Positions 37,184 to 48,924 of a DNA stretch of 64,000 nt are shown in pieces (the stretch's first letter is position 1; every line of letters starts with the position of its first letter). Source of the DNA: Anaerospora hongkongensis (lineage in GTDB: Bacteria; Bacillota; Negativicutes; Sporomusales; DSM-15969); NCBI RefSeq assembly GCF_004339805.1, contig NZ_SLUI01000019.1, positions 28,476 to 92,475 on the forward strand. Direction: 5' to 3'. Below the pieces are notes generated by a model. The model saw only the letters and a list, made by a program, of their open reading frames with translations, had not been told where the DNA came from and ran no database searches. The translations under genes were made by a program, and so were the position numbers.

Positions 37184-38246
37184 TGTTGTTCCCCCTTATC
37201 ATAGCCAAGAATTGTTCAAACAAGTACACGCTGTCATCCGGTCCTGGTGCAGCTTCCGGATGGTACTGTACAGAGAAAACCGGTAAAGCACGGTGCCGGA
37301 AGCCTTCAACCGTTCCGTCATTTACTGCCCGGTGCGTCACTACTAACTTCTCCCCGTCTAAAGACTGTTCATCGACAGCATAGCCGTGGTTTTGCGAAGT
37401 AATATAGACTCTGCCTGTAGCAAGATCTTTCACCGGATGATTCGAACCGCGATGGCCAAACTTTAATTTATACGTATCGCCGCCCAACGCTAAAGCCAGC
37501 AATTGATGCCCAAGGCAGATGCCAAACATCGGTTTCTTGCCAATAAGCTGACCAATCGTTTCAATGGCAAACGGTACTTCTTTCGGATCTCCCGGCCCAT
37601 TGGAGAGAAAGATGCCATCCGGCTTCAAGGCTAAGACGTCTTCAGCACTTGTCCAGGCAGGCAGTACGGTCAGTTTAAAGCCGGCAGCTACCATGGAATG
37701 GAGAATATTGCGCTTCACGCCGTAGTCGAGCACCGCGATATGCGGTCCCTCGGTCCCCATATCATAAGGCTCCTGCGTAGTTACCTGCATTACGGTATCG
37801 GCAGGAAGTTCGGTTGCCATTAATCGGGCAATCTCCGACTCTGCCAAACCTTCAGGCACAATAATCCCCTTCATCGCTCCACTGGTGCGCAATGCTTTCG
37901 TTACTGCCCGGGTATCAACATCATATAGGCAGGGGATATTGCGCTCCTTCAGGTAAGAGGCCAGCGTTCCCTCATTCTGCCAATTACTCGGATCACCACA
38001 CAATTCGCTGACAATAAAGCCCCGCACAAAGGACTGGCGGGCCTGTTCAAAGATCCCGGCCACACCATAGTTGCCAATCAGTGGATAGGTCATCGTAACA
38101 ATTTGACCGCAGTACGAAGGATCGGTCAGTACTTCCTGATAACCGGTCATGCCGGTATTAAATACAGCTTCCCCTACCGCTTGTGTTTCAAACAGCAGCT
38201 TGCCGCTAAAGCGGCTGCCGTCTGCCAGTATAAGTTGTCCATTCAT
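37158..38246 (-). CDS. carA: CarA, carbamoyl phosphate synthase small subunit
   Basis: 362-aa glutaminase subunit. The N-terminal CPSase domain begins with [11 protein letters not shown] and includes [17 protein letters not shown]. The class I amidotransferase domain has the nucleophile elbow [16 protein letters not shown] near 245. [10 protein letters not shown] and the catalytic His-Glu in [13 protein letters not shown] complete it. It overlaps pyrC by 4 nt (ATGA) and carB by 26 nt. Having car inside the pyr operon suggests the carbamoyl phosphate is meant for pyrimidines. Confidence 0.97.
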   Translation of the reverse strand: MNGQLILADGSRFSGKLLFETQAVGEAVFNTGMTGYQEVLTDPSYCGQIVTMTYPLIGNYGVAGIFEQARQSFVRGFIVSELCGDPSNWQNEGTLASYLKERNIPCLYDVDTRAVTKALRTSGAMKGIIVPEGLAESEIARLMATELPADTVMQVTTQEPYDMGTEGPHIAVLDYGVKRNILHSMVAAGFKLTVLPAWTSAEDVLALKPDGIFLSNGPGDPKEVPFAIETIGQLIGKKPMFGICLGHQLLALALGGDTYKLKFGHRGSNHPVKDLATGRVYITSQNHGYAVDEQSLDGEKLVVTHRAVNDGTVEGFRHRALPVFSVQYHPEAAPGPDDSVYLFEQFLAMIRGNNNAQINQPA

Positions 38247-39529
38247 GCCAGCACTTCCCCGTTTTTCATGATTATTTTGCCGCCTACCAGCACCGCAGCC
38301 GCTTTTCCTTTTAGCTGCCGTCCCTCGAAAGGCGTGTGTTTCCCTTTGGTATAAAACAGGCTGCTGTCAACTGACCACAGTTGTTCAGGATCAATCAGGG
38401 TAATATCAGCAGCTTTACCGATATCAAGAACACCGCTGTCTAAGCGGAGGATTTTTGCCGGATTTACCGCCATTTTTGTGATAATATCGCTCATGGTTAG
38501 TTTTCCGGTATGATACAGCTCAGTCAGAATAATGCCGAGAGAGGTCTCCAGCCCGGCAAAACCACTGGGCGCATAGCGGAATTCCACATCTTTTTCTTCA
38601 AAAGCGTGCGGCGCATGATCCGTAACAATGGCATCCAGTGTTCCATCCAGCAAGCCCGCAATCAGTGCCTGGCGGTGCTCCTCGGACCGGAGCGGCGGGT
38701 TAACCTTCGTCGCCGTATCAAAGGTCCGTACAGCTTCATCGGTTAAACTGAGATGGTGCGGCGTTACCTCGGCCGTCACCCTTACTCCCCGTTTTTTAGC
38801 CTCACGGATTAGCCCGACAGCTCCTTTAGAACTGACATGAGCAATATGCACTGCAGACCCGGTATATTCTGCCAGTAAGATGTCACGTGCAGTGGAGATA
38901 TCTTCAGCCACTGCCGGCCGGCCCTTTAGACCGAGCATCGCTGAAACTACCCCTTCGTGCATATAGCCGTCACCGGCTAACGCTTCATCTTCGGCATGGG
39001 AGATAATGACTTTATCAAACATTCCTGTGTATTCAAGAGCGGTACGCAATAGCCCCGCACTGCTCACATACCGGCCGTCATCGGAAAAAGCTACCGCTCC
39101 TGCTGCTGCCATATCACCGATTTCTGCCAGTTCTTTTCCTTCCTGGCCTTTACTGACCGCTCCAATGACCTTAACATTAATTACGCCCTCGAGCTGTGCC
39201 CGCTGTTTAAGCCCTTCCACTAAGATAGAGCTGTCAATTACCGGCTTAGTATTGGGCATGCAGGCGATACTGGTAAATCCGCCTGCCGCACCTGCTCTTG
39301 TTCCTGAGGCAACATCTTCCTTGGCTTCCAGACCGGGATCACGAAGATGAACATGCATATCAATCAAGCCAGGAGCCACTATCAGACCGCTCGCATCGAA
39401 TATGGCGCATTCCGTCTCGGTAACTTCGCCCATTGCAATAATCACGCCATTTTCAATTAGAATATCGCCTGTTTGGTCCATGTTTTTAGCCGGATTGATA
39501 ATCCGGCCCCCTTTAATTAGCATTTTCAA
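38243..39529 (-). CDS. pyrC: PyrC, dihydroorotase
   Basis: 428-aa class I amidohydrolase. Metal-binding HVHLRDPG near residue 59, the carboxylated-Lys region and IIVTDHAPH (about 300) are present. ISHAEDEAL and [10 protein letters not shown] supply further ligands. It closes carbamoyl-aspartate to dihydroorotate. It overlaps pyrB by 17 nt and carA by 4 nt. Confidence 0.96.
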   Translation of the reverse strand: MKMLIKGGRIINPAKNMDQTGDILIENGVIIAMGEVTETECAIFDASGLIVAPGLIDMHVHLRDPGLEAKEDVASGTRAGAAGGFTSIACMPNTKPVIDSSILVEGLKQRAQLEGVINVKVIGAVSKGQEGKELAEIGDMAAAGAVAFSDDGRYVSSAGLLRTALEYTGMFDKVIISHAEDEALAGDGYMHEGVVSAMLGLKGRPAVAEDISTARDILLAEYTGSAVHIAHVSSKGAVGLIREAKKRGVRVTAEVTPHHLSLTDEAVRTFDTATKVNPPLRSEEHRQALIAGLLDGTLDAIVTDHAPHAFEEKDVEFRYAPSGFAGLETSLGIILTELYHTGKLTMSDIITKMAVNPAKILRLDSGVLDIGKAADITLIDPEQLWSVDSSLFYTKGKHTPFEGRQLKGKAAAVLVGGKIIMKNGEVLA

Positions 39530-40466
39530 TGTTTTTCCCTCCCATCAGTGTCAGAAAAAGAATTGCCATGCGGATAGCCACGCCGTTTTTTACTTGCTCC
39601 TGAATGGTTGATTGATCACCGTACGCTACGTCAGGAGCAATTTCCAGTCCCCGGTTCATCGGTCCCGGATGCAGCACCAGCGCATCCGGTTTCGCGAGCT
39701 TCAGGCGGGCTGCGTTTAATCCGAAGATACGGGCATATTCCCGTGCGGAAGGAAACAGGCCTTTGTGCTGCCGTTCCTTTTGGATCCGCAGCACATTCAC
39801 TACATCAGCTTCTGCCAGCGCATCCTCCACCCGGTGATGAACCGTTACCCCCATCTGCTCCATATCGCGTGGCAGCAGTGTAGCCGGTCCGGCAATATGA
39901 ACCTCAGCCCCCAGCTTGCGTAAGCCCCAGATATTCGACCGTGCTACCCTGCTATGCAGAATATCCCCCAGTATGGCGACCTTTAGTCCGGCAGCCGTTT
40001 TTTTCTTTTCTAAGATTGTAAACAGATCCAGCAGGCCTTGAGTAGGATGTTCGTGGGCACCGTCTCCGGCATTGATAATCACCGGACTGACCGCTTTGGC
40101 GGCAAAATGAGCCGCTCCTTCCGCCTCATGGCGCATGACGATGGCATCAACGCCCATAGCTTCCACCGTGAGCAGAGTGTCTCTCAGGCTTTCTCCTTTG
40201 ACAACACTGCTGGCACTTGTCGTAATATTGACTACATCCGCCCCGAGATATTTTCCGGCCAGTTCAAACGAAGTACGCGTACGCGTGCTGGGTTCGAAGA
40301 AAAGATTAATAACCGATTTGCCTCTGAGTGTAGGCAGTTTTTTAATATCACGGGCTATTACATTTTTCATTTCCCTGGCAGTGCTCAAGATCAGCTGGAT
40401 TTCTTCGGCAGTCATAGTCTCCAGTCCCAAAATGTCCTTGTCACGGATGGAAATACCTGTTTTCAT
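39513..40466 (-). CDS. pyrB: PyrB, aspartate carbamoyltransferase catalytic subunit
   Basis: 317 aa. The carbamoyl-phosphate motif [13 protein letters not shown] lies near 52. HPTQGLLDL and the C-terminal [12 protein letters not shown] loop are canonical. It condenses carbamoyl phosphate with aspartate. No regulatory pyrI is present, as in Bacillus. I chose the ATG at 40466 because GGAGG lies 9 nt upstream; the open frame otherwise runs 24 codons back into the second attenuator hairpin. It is the first gene of the operon. Confidence 0.96.
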   Translation of the reverse strand: MKTGISIRDKDILGLETMTAEEIQLILSTAREMKNVIARDIKKLPTLRGKSVINLFFEPSTRTRTSFELAGKYLGADVVNITTSASSVVKGESLRDTLLTVEAMGVDAIVMRHEAEGAAHFAAKAVSPVIINAGDGAHEHPTQGLLDLFTILEKKKTAAGLKVAILGDILHSRVARSNIWGLRKLGAEVHIAGPATLLPRDMEQMGVTVHHRVEDALAEADVVNVLRIQKERQHKGLFPSAREYARIFGLNAARLKLAKPDALVLHPGPMNRGLEIAPDVAYGDQSTIQEQVKNGVAIRMAILFLTLMGGKNIENAN

Positions 40467-40496
40467 AGACAATGGCCTCCCTGCTTGTATTTTGGC

Positions 40497-40536
40497 AATA
40501 AAAAAGCCTTCTTGCCCTGTGTCTAGGCAAGAAGGC
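40497..40536 (-). terminator. Attenuator terminator 2 of the pyr operon
   Basis: A perfect 11-bp stem GCCTTCTTGCC/GGCAAGAAGGC is followed by TTTTTT on the minus strand, about 35 nt before pyrB. It is preceded by PyrR box 2. Confidence 0.9.
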
Positions 40537-40554
40537 ATTATCCTCCCTGTTTTT

Positions 40555-40577
40555 CCCTTGCCAGCCTCACAGGACCA
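40555..40577 (-). promoter_or_regulatory. PyrR-binding (anti-antiterminator) site 2
   Basis: On the minus strand: GTCCTGTGAGGCTGGCAAGG, matching the PyrR RNA-binding loop consensus from Bacillus (UCC-GnGAGG-Y core). PyrR bound to UMP would favour the downstream terminator. Confidence 0.85.
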
Positions 40578-40606
40578 ACTTAAAAGGCAATATCAACTTT
40601 TAGGTA

Positions 40607-40647
40607 CTAAAAAAGCCTTTCTGACCCTGGATAGGCACAAAAAGGCT
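40607..40647 (-). terminator. Attenuator terminator 1 of the pyr operon
   Basis: A stem AAGCCTTT/AAAGGCTT with a 20-nt loop and TTTTTT tail lies downstream of PyrR box 1 in the pyr leader. Confidence 0.8.
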
Positions 40648-40670
40648 TGCGAAGACGCAATCGTTTTCTC

Positions 40671-40692
40671 CTTTCCAGCCTCACAGGACTAG
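40671..40692 (-). promoter_or_regulatory. PyrR-binding (anti-antiterminator) site 1
   Basis: On the minus strand: AGTCCTGTGAGGCTGGAAAG. It is nearly identical to site 2, about 115 nt downstream in the transcript. The 40467-40772 gap is therefore one long pyrimidine leader with two tandem attenuators. Confidence 0.88.
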
Positions 40693-40718
40693 GTTAAAGG
40701 CATCATTCAGTTATTTGA

Positions 40719-40747
40719 ATAGTAGCAGACTCTCTGCTGCTTGTCAA
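40719..40747 (-). promoter_or_regulatory. Sigma-A promoter of the pyr operon
   Basis: Perfect TTGACA (40742-40747), 17 nt, then TACTAT (40719-40724). The predicted start near 40712 gives a leader of about 245 nt that contains both PyrR sites and both terminators. Confidence 0.75.
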
Positions 40748-40772
40748 GTAAATTCGGGCACAATCTGGTCTC

Positions 40773-41255
40773 TCATTCTGTTTTCTGCGCTTTTTGCTCC
40801 TCTTTATAGGATAAATACCGCAGCCTCCCTGCCTCCCAGTCCAGCCGCTCTTGCTGAGTACGCAGTTCCAGCCCCGGCACCAGCTGCGGATAACCGTTGT
40901 CATCGAGAGCAACAAAAGTAAAAAAGCTTGTTAATGCGGTTTTCGCCGGTTCTTCTTTCGTCAAATCTTCCACCGTGACAGTTACGGATATTTCCATTGA
41001 ACTTTTACCGACAAAAGTTAGCTGCCCGCAGCAGGTAATGACATTGCTTACCCGGATAGGTTGCAGGAACTTCAATGAATCCACTCTTGCCGTTACAACG
41101 TTGGTACGGGCATGACGAATGGCTACTACTCCGGCTGCGTTATCCATTAACTTCATAATTTCGCCGCCATGAACATTTCCCGATGGGTTGGCATGCTCGG
41201 GCATCATAATATTAGACAGCGTTACGCTTGATTGGTCACGTGTTTTGGTATTCAT
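40773..41255 (-). CDS. Acyl-CoA thioesterase, hotdog fold
   Basis: 160 aa. The hotdog helix and catalytic Asp region are in HANPSGNVHGGEIMKLMDNAAG near 20-40, typical of the cytoplasmic YciA/BACH group that hydrolyses acyl-CoA. ITCCGQLTFVGKSSMEI matches the following strand. I chose the ATG at 41255 because GGAGG lies 5-6 nt before it. It is a single gene between the atp operon and the pyr leader; the pyr promoter lies just after its stop codon. Confidence 0.9.
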   Translation of the reverse strand: MNTKTRDQSSVTLSNIMMPEHANPSGNVHGGEIMKLMDNAAGVVAIRHARTNVVTARVDSLKFLQPIRVSNVITCCGQLTFVGKSSMEISVTVTVEDLTKEEPAKTALTSFFTFVALDDNGYPQLVPGLELRTQQERLDWEAGRLRYLSYKEEQKAQKTE

Positions 41256-41333
41256 CAGGCCCTCCTGTATACAAATACTTCCTGTTTTATCTCCAGACAA
41301 CGCTTGCGACGCCATTAGTTTACGCAGGACAGG

Positions 41334-41370
41334 GAAAACAAAACTGGCACCGTAGTAAAACGGTGCCAGT
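41334..41370 (-). terminator. Intrinsic terminator of the atp operon
   Basis: A perfect 10-bp stem ACTGGCACCG/CGGTGCCAGT with an 8-nt loop and TTTTGTTTT on the minus strand, 33 nt after the atpC stop. Confidence 0.9.
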
Positions 41371-41403
41371 CACTAAGTGTTCCTAGCGGCTCCTCGCCTT
41401 GTC

Positions 41404-41817
41404 CTAAAAACGCTTACTATGTTCAGCTACACGCAGGCGCACGATGGCCCGCCTTAAAGCAGCTTCCGCACGGGTAACGTCAACGCTGGGATCAGCGCCC
41501 TTGAGACGGCCTTCCGCTCTCGTTTTAGCAGCTTCAGCCCGGGCAATATCGATTGTTTCAGGCAGTTCGGCGCAGGCAGCCAATATGGTTACCTTGTCTG
41601 GCCGTACTTCCATAAAACCACTGCACAGCACAATTTCGGTTTCACCCTCATCCGTCAGAATACGCAGCGGCCAGATATCCAGTCCTGCAATCAGCGGTGC
41701 GTGTCCTGGCAGTATACCAATATCACCGTTCGTAGCACGGGCGATCACCATATTTACATCGGCAGAATACGCGATTTTATCAGGGGTGACAATGTCCAGT
41801 TGGATTGTCTTGGCCAT
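41404..41817 (-). CDS. atpC: AtpC, F1 ATP synthase epsilon subunit
   Basis: 137 aa. The N-terminal beta sandwich has LDIVTPDKIAYSADV and NGDIGILPGHAPLIAGL. The C-terminal part is a two-helix inhibitory domain (RAEAAKTRAEGRL...EAALRRAIVRLRVAE). Epsilon sits in the central stalk and regulates hydrolysis. It is 3 nt after atpD and ends the operon. Confidence 0.96.
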   Translation of the reverse strand: MAKTIQLDIVTPDKIAYSADVNMVIARATNGDIGILPGHAPLIAGLDIWPLRILTDEGETEIVLCSGFMEVRPDKVTILAACAELPETIDIARAEAAKTRAEGRLKGADPSVDVTRAEAALRRAIVRLRVAEHSKRF

Positions 41818-41820
41818 GAC

Positions 41821-43257
<1,437 letters not shown>

Positions 43258-43261
43258 TTAC

Positions 43262-43440
43262 TTGCCAAGTCTGCCGCTAACAGTCCATCTGCGTCGTACC
43301 CGCAAGGGGTAAGCCGAAGTTCTAAAGACACTAAAGTGTCAAGAACTTCGCATTTGTTAGTCCGGGCGCTTCTTTCGCGTACTTCCAGTACTGCTCCAGT
43401 CGCGTCCTCCTGCCGCCTAGCATCTGAACTATTATCGACA
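43262..43440 (-). repeat. Divergent family B-like hairpin element inside the atp operon
   Basis: On the minus strand it starts with CAGATGCTAGGCGGCAGGAG, similar to GATGCTAGGCGCCGG in the flagellar copies. It ends with GACGCAGATGG, similar to AACGCAGATGG. Terminal arms (GTCGATAATAGTTCA / GGACTGTTAGCGGCA) pair. An inner hairpin GAAGTTCTTGACAC/GTGTCTTTAGAACTTC sits in the middle. It occupies most of the atpG-atpD gap. Confidence 0.65.
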
Positions 43441-43458
43441 GCCTTGGGGGTTAATTTA

Positions 43459-44310
43459 TTATTTTAACGCTTCTGCGCCGCCGACGATTTCGGAAAGCTC
43501 GCGAGTAATCGTCGCCTGGCGTACTTTATTGTAGTTGAGAACCAATTTTGCGATCAGTTCCTGAGCATTATCAGTTGCTGAGCCCATTGCCGTCATACGG
43601 GAGCCGAGTTCACTGGCTGCCGCCTGGAGTAAAGCGCCGTAAATAACGGTTTCCAGGTATTTAGGCAGCAATTGATTAAGCACTTCTGCAGCTGAAGGTT
43701 CAAAGATGTATTCTCCCTGATTTTCCGCTGCATCAACTTGAGAACTGGCAACCGGTAACAGTTTCAGTGTCGTCGGTTTTTGGTTGATCGGTGAAATAAA
43801 CCGGGTATAAACCAGCTGTACTTCATCGAATTCACCGGCAGAGAACCGGTTCGCTATATCAGCAGCCAGTTCAACGGCGTGGTGATACTCAGGTTTTTCG
43901 GAAAACCCGCTGTATTCACCAACTACATTGTAGTTTCTGCGGCGGAAATAGTCCCGCGGTTTACGCCCTACCGTGATAAGCTCCACGTTGTCTTTGCCTC
44001 GTACCTGCGCAACAGCTTCCTTCATCAGGTTAGACGTATATGCTCCTGCCAGCCCTTTATCGGCACCGATAACCAAGTAACCGGTCTTATTTACTTCTCT
44101 GACAGCTAACAGCGGATGTTCGGCATCACGGACGCTGGCTGTTACACTTGCCAGCACTTCCTGAATTTTTTCCGTATATGGACGACTGGCGCTTGCCCGT
44201 TCCTGAGCCCGGCGCAACCGCGCTGCAGCGACCATTTTCATGGCTTTGGTAATCTGCTGGATATTTTTTACGCTTTTAATGCGGCGGCGTATGTCCCGTG
44301 CACTAGGCAT
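43459..44310 (-). CDS. atpG: AtpG, F1 ATP synthase gamma subunit
   Basis: 283 aa. The N-terminal helix reads RDIRRRIKSVKNIQQITKAMKMVAAARLRRA, and the C-terminal helix has MTAMGSATDNAQELI followed by LNYNKVRQATITRELSEI. These two helices form the rotating coiled coil in the F1 core. It lies 6 nt after atpA. Confidence 0.97.
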   Translation of the reverse strand: MPSARDIRRRIKSVKNIQQITKAMKMVAAARLRRAQERASASRPYTEKIQEVLASVTASVRDAEHPLLAVREVNKTGYLVIGADKGLAGAYTSNLMKEAVAQVRGKDNVELITVGRKPRDYFRRRNYNVVGEYSGFSEKPEYHHAVELAADIANRFSAGEFDEVQLVYTRFISPINQKPTTLKLLPVASSQVDAAENQGEYIFEPSAAEVLNQLLPKYLETVIYGALLQAAASELGSRMTAMGSATDNAQELIAKLVLNYNKVRQATITRELSEIVGGAEALK

Positions 44311-44316
44311 CTGTCA

Positions 44317-46408
<2,092 letters not shown>

Positions 46409-46415
<7 letters not shown>

Positions 46416-46912
46416 GACAAACCACCTATTTTCCGCTCATCCAGCTTGTCAATAAAATCACTGACAAGTTTGGCATTGACATCAGAGTCCATATTCTTGG
46501 CAATCAGCTTTCCTGCCGCTGCCATAGATAAGGAGACCACTTCGCCGCGCAATTGAGCTAAGGCTTTTTCACGCTCGCGGATAATTTCTTCCTGCGCGAC
46601 TTTCTTCTCACGCTCAATTTGAGCGCGCACTTCCTGAAGCTGACGCTGTGCTTCCTGCTCAGCTTGTTTCGTCGCTTTTTCAACGATGGCCTGTGCCTGA
46701 ACACGGGCATCGGCTAATTGATTTTGGTATTCCTGCCTGAACTTCTCAGCGTTCTCTTTTTCCTGAGCCGCTTTTTCCAGGTCGGAAGCAATGCGTTTCT
46801 GGCGTTCTTCCAGAATCTGCATCAACGGTTTATAAGCAAATTTTGCTAAAATAGCAACAAGCAAAAGAAAATTTATGATTTGCGCTATGAGCGTCGCATT
46901 CAAATCAACCAA
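46409..46912 (-). CDS. atpF: AtpF, Fo ATP synthase b subunit
   Basis: 167 aa. One N-terminal membrane segment (about 5-25) is followed by a long charged coiled coil (about 30-140) rich in E, Q, K and R, the peripheral stalk. The start is a TTG at 46912, supported by GAGGAGG about 8 nt upstream; no ATG or GTG lies nearby in frame. It overlaps atpH by 7 nt. Confidence 0.95.
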
Positions 46913-46944
46913 CGAGGGCCCCTCCTCTTTCCGGCGTGTAAGAG

Positions 46945-46971
46945 GGGCGACGGATAACTAGTCCGTCGCCC
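46945..46971 (-). other. Intercistronic hairpin between atpE and atpF
   Basis: A perfect 10-bp stem GGGCGACGGA/TCCGTCGCCC with a 7-nt loop lies in the 70-nt gap after atpE. No U-tract follows. It could stabilise the upstream atpE message and help produce the excess of c subunits the ring requires. Confidence 0.65.
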
Positions 46972-46982
46972 TTATAACGCTA

Positions 46983-47234
46983 TTACTTAATGAACGGATT
47001 GGCGAATACAAGTACGATGGCAATAACAGCAGCGATGATTGGAATAGACTCGATCAAACCTACCGAAATGAACATGGTAGTCATAATTGAACCTTTCGCC
47101 TCAGGCTGTCTTGCAATACCCTCAATAGCTTTGGCAGTAACTTGACCGTCACCCATAGCCGCACCAAAAGCGGACAGGCCGATAGCCAGTGCAGCCGCGA
47201 TAACTGAGGCAGCAACAATAATTGCGTGTTCCAC
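46983..47234 (-). CDS. atpE: AtpE, Fo ATP synthase c subunit
   Basis: 83 aa, two hydrophobic helices joined by the polar loop ARQPEAK. The ion-binding glutamate in helix 2 lies in GLIESIPII. The Glu-Ser pair is seen in Na+-binding c subunits, but the Gln that sodium rings carry in helix 1 is replaced by Asp ([10 protein letters not shown]). The coupling ion is therefore not certain. The start is a GTG with AAGGAGG about 9 nt upstream. Confidence 0.97.
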   Translation of the reverse strand: MEHAIIVAASVIAAALAIGLSAFGAAMGDGQVTAKAIEGIARQPEAKGSIMTTMFISVGLIESIPIIAAVIAIVLVFANPFIK

Positions 47235-47289
47235 AACAAACTCCTCCTTTCATTTTATATCATAAATACTCTATTTTAGGGATAGAGGA

Positions 47290-47973
47290 TTAGTGATGGT
47301 CCTGTAATACACTGGACAGATAAGAAATTGACAGCATTGTAAAAATGAATGCCTGAATAACACCCACAATTACGCTGAAGCCCAGCCAGATTACCGACGG
47401 AATCGGCATCCAGATCGGCAGCAAGCTGCCTAAGATGATAATCAGGATTTCACCGGCCAGAATATTCCCGAATAAACGGAAAGATAACGTTACCGGCTTG
47501 GAGATTTCTTCAATAATATTAATGGGTAAGAAAAATACGTTAGGTGTAATAAAATGCTTAAAATGACCCAAGCCTTTATTCCAAATCCCCAGAAGATTTA
47601 CAATAAGTACAATCATCAATGCCAGGCCCAACGTCGTGTTAAGGTCATTCGTAGGTGACGTAAAGCTCGGCACCAGTCCCAGCCAGTTGCCAATCAGCAA
47701 AAACAGGAATAATGTAATCAACAATGGGGCTACCATCTTCCCGCGCGGACCGATTGTTCCCACAATCTGACCCATTAAAGCCTCGACCAGGTATTCAACA
47801 CCATTCTGCCAGCCTCTAGGCACCATTTCCAGCCGCCTGGTAGCTAAGACAGCGATGAAAATAACAATTGCCATCGTCAGCCAGGTCATATACAGCGTAT
47901 CAAGATTGAACGTTAAACCGGCAAAATGGGCCAGCTTATGCGCGCCAATCTCATGTCCTCCACCATGCTCCAT
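47290..47973 (-). CDS. atpB: AtpB, Fo ATP synthase a subunit
   Basis: 227 aa with five to six membrane helices. The essential arginine lies in the helix-4 block KPVTLSFRLFGNILAGEILI. The C-terminal half-channel helix reads GVIQAFIFTMLSISYLSSVL. It forms the ion half-channels against the c ring. RBS AAAGGAGTGAAATT precedes the ATG. Confidence 0.97.
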   Translation of the reverse strand: MEHGGGHEIGAHKLAHFAGLTFNLDTLYMTWLTMAIVIFIAVLATRRLEMVPRGWQNGVEYLVEALMGQIVGTIGPRGKMVAPLLITLFLFLLIGNWLGLVPSFTSPTNDLNTTLGLALMIVLIVNLLGIWNKGLGHFKHFITPNVFFLPINIIEEISKPVTLSFRLFGNILAGEILIIILGSLLPIWMPIPSVIWLGFSVIVGVIQAFIFTMLSISYLSSVLQDHH

Positions 47974-47977
47974 AATT

Positions 47978-48382
47978 TCACTCCTTTCTTACAGAATTTG
48001 CTCCTTTAGAGGTATAATGCCTGGACACAAAAAGCGCAGCCTCAAGCACAATAATAAATTGAAGCGAGAATAGTCCCACTATCGCTGCCAAAAAATGAAT
48101 GCCGGGGATTTTCAGGGCCAAAATCAGAACCAGAATCACAAAAAACAATCTGATCAGCCAGCCTGCCCGCATATAAGAAACCGCTTTAGACGGCATAACC
48201 TCTAAGCTTTTCAATATCCGATAGCTCATTAATATAAAGTAAACAATACTGGCCCCTGCACCAACGATAAATCCCAGTATCCAGTTCTGATGATCTGTTC
48301 CATATAAAACAGCTGCAACCAGCACTATCCACATCAGAAGATGACTCAGTATGCGCTTTAACAACCCGATGTATTCATTCAT
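47978..48382 (-). CDS. atpI: AtpI, ATP synthase subunit I
   Basis: 134 aa with four hydrophobic segments, an AtpI/UncI-type protein linked to c-ring assembly. I chose the ATG at 48382, which overlaps the end of the preceding gene (ATGAATGA arrangement). The frame is open 16 codons further but without an RBS. It is 4 nt before atpB. Confidence 0.87.
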   Translation of the reverse strand: MNEYIGLLKRILSHLLMWIVLVAAVLYGTDHQNWILGFIVGAGASIVYFILMSYRILKSLEVMPSKAVSYMRAGWLIRLFFVILVLILALKIPGIHFLAAIVGLFSLQFIIVLEAALFVSRHYTSKGANSVRKE

Positions 48383-48599
48383 TACTTTTATTTTCCATTG
48401 CCCGTTTATAAATACTCCATATTCCGGCAAGCATTCCTAATACGATACCACCAATAGCCCCCCACGGATAGCTGGCGAGCCAGTTATCGCACACTCTGCC
48501 CAGGAAGAGTCCAACTGCAATAGCAGCCACCATACTCAGGCCCATACTACCAACCATGCTTATCGCTGCATAAAGCTGTTCCCGGTCCTTGTTTTCCAT
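48375..48599 (-). CDS. AtpZ/AtpI-family small membrane protein
   Basis: 74 aa with two membrane helices (about 11-33 and 43-62) that carry the GLFLGRVCDNWL and GGIVLGMLAGIWSIY pattern of the AtpZ family. AtpZ is the first gene of many Firmicute atp operons; with AtpI it has been linked to cation supply or ring assembly. I chose the ATG at 48599 behind AGGCGGTGG. Confidence 0.85.
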   Translation of the reverse strand: MENKDREQLYAAISMVGSMGLSMVAAIAVGLFLGRVCDNWLASYPWGAIGGIVLGMLAGIWSIYKRAMENKSNE

Positions 48600-48687
48600 G
48601 CGACCACCGCCTGGCAGACTTTTATGAATATTATATACGTTCCTTTCTGAAATATCAACAGACCGAAAGATGCACGAAAATAAAACA

Positions 48688-48727
48688 CCTAGGCTTATCT
48701 TGCGAATACGCAAAAACAACCTAGGCG
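48688..48727 (-). other. Hairpin in the atp leader
   Basis: Minus strand: CGCCTAGG and CCTAGGTG arms enclose a TTGCG/CGCAA hairpin, followed by TGTTTTATTTT. It lies about 90 nt upstream of the first atp gene, between it and the candidate promoter. It could be an attenuator. The rest of the 48600-48924 gap holds no gene. Confidence 0.5.
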
Positions 48728-48854
48728 TAACGTACTATCATCTTCTCTCTGTTAAAGAAAAGACCGCAGGTTACATAGTTCGCAAACTATTTCCGGCAAA
48801 AAACACAGGACCTGATGCTACGAAAACAATAACATCAAATGCTGTATACCGCCT

Positions 48855-48885
48855 TATATAGATATAGTTCGCCGTAATATTGCAA
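48855..48885 (-). promoter_or_regulatory. Candidate promoter of the atp operon
   Basis: TTGCAA (48880-48885) lies 17-19 nt before TCTATA/TATATA (48855-48862). It would give a leader of about 250 nt that includes the 48688-48727 hairpin. Confidence 0.35.
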
Positions 48886-48924
48886 ATTCCTGCACAATTT
48901 AATTAAAAATTTCTATTTTTTCAT

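Noticed and set aside
40497..40692. Possible CRISPR-like direct repeats
   Set aside because: The two near-identical blocks are explained by tandem PyrR boxes and terminators.
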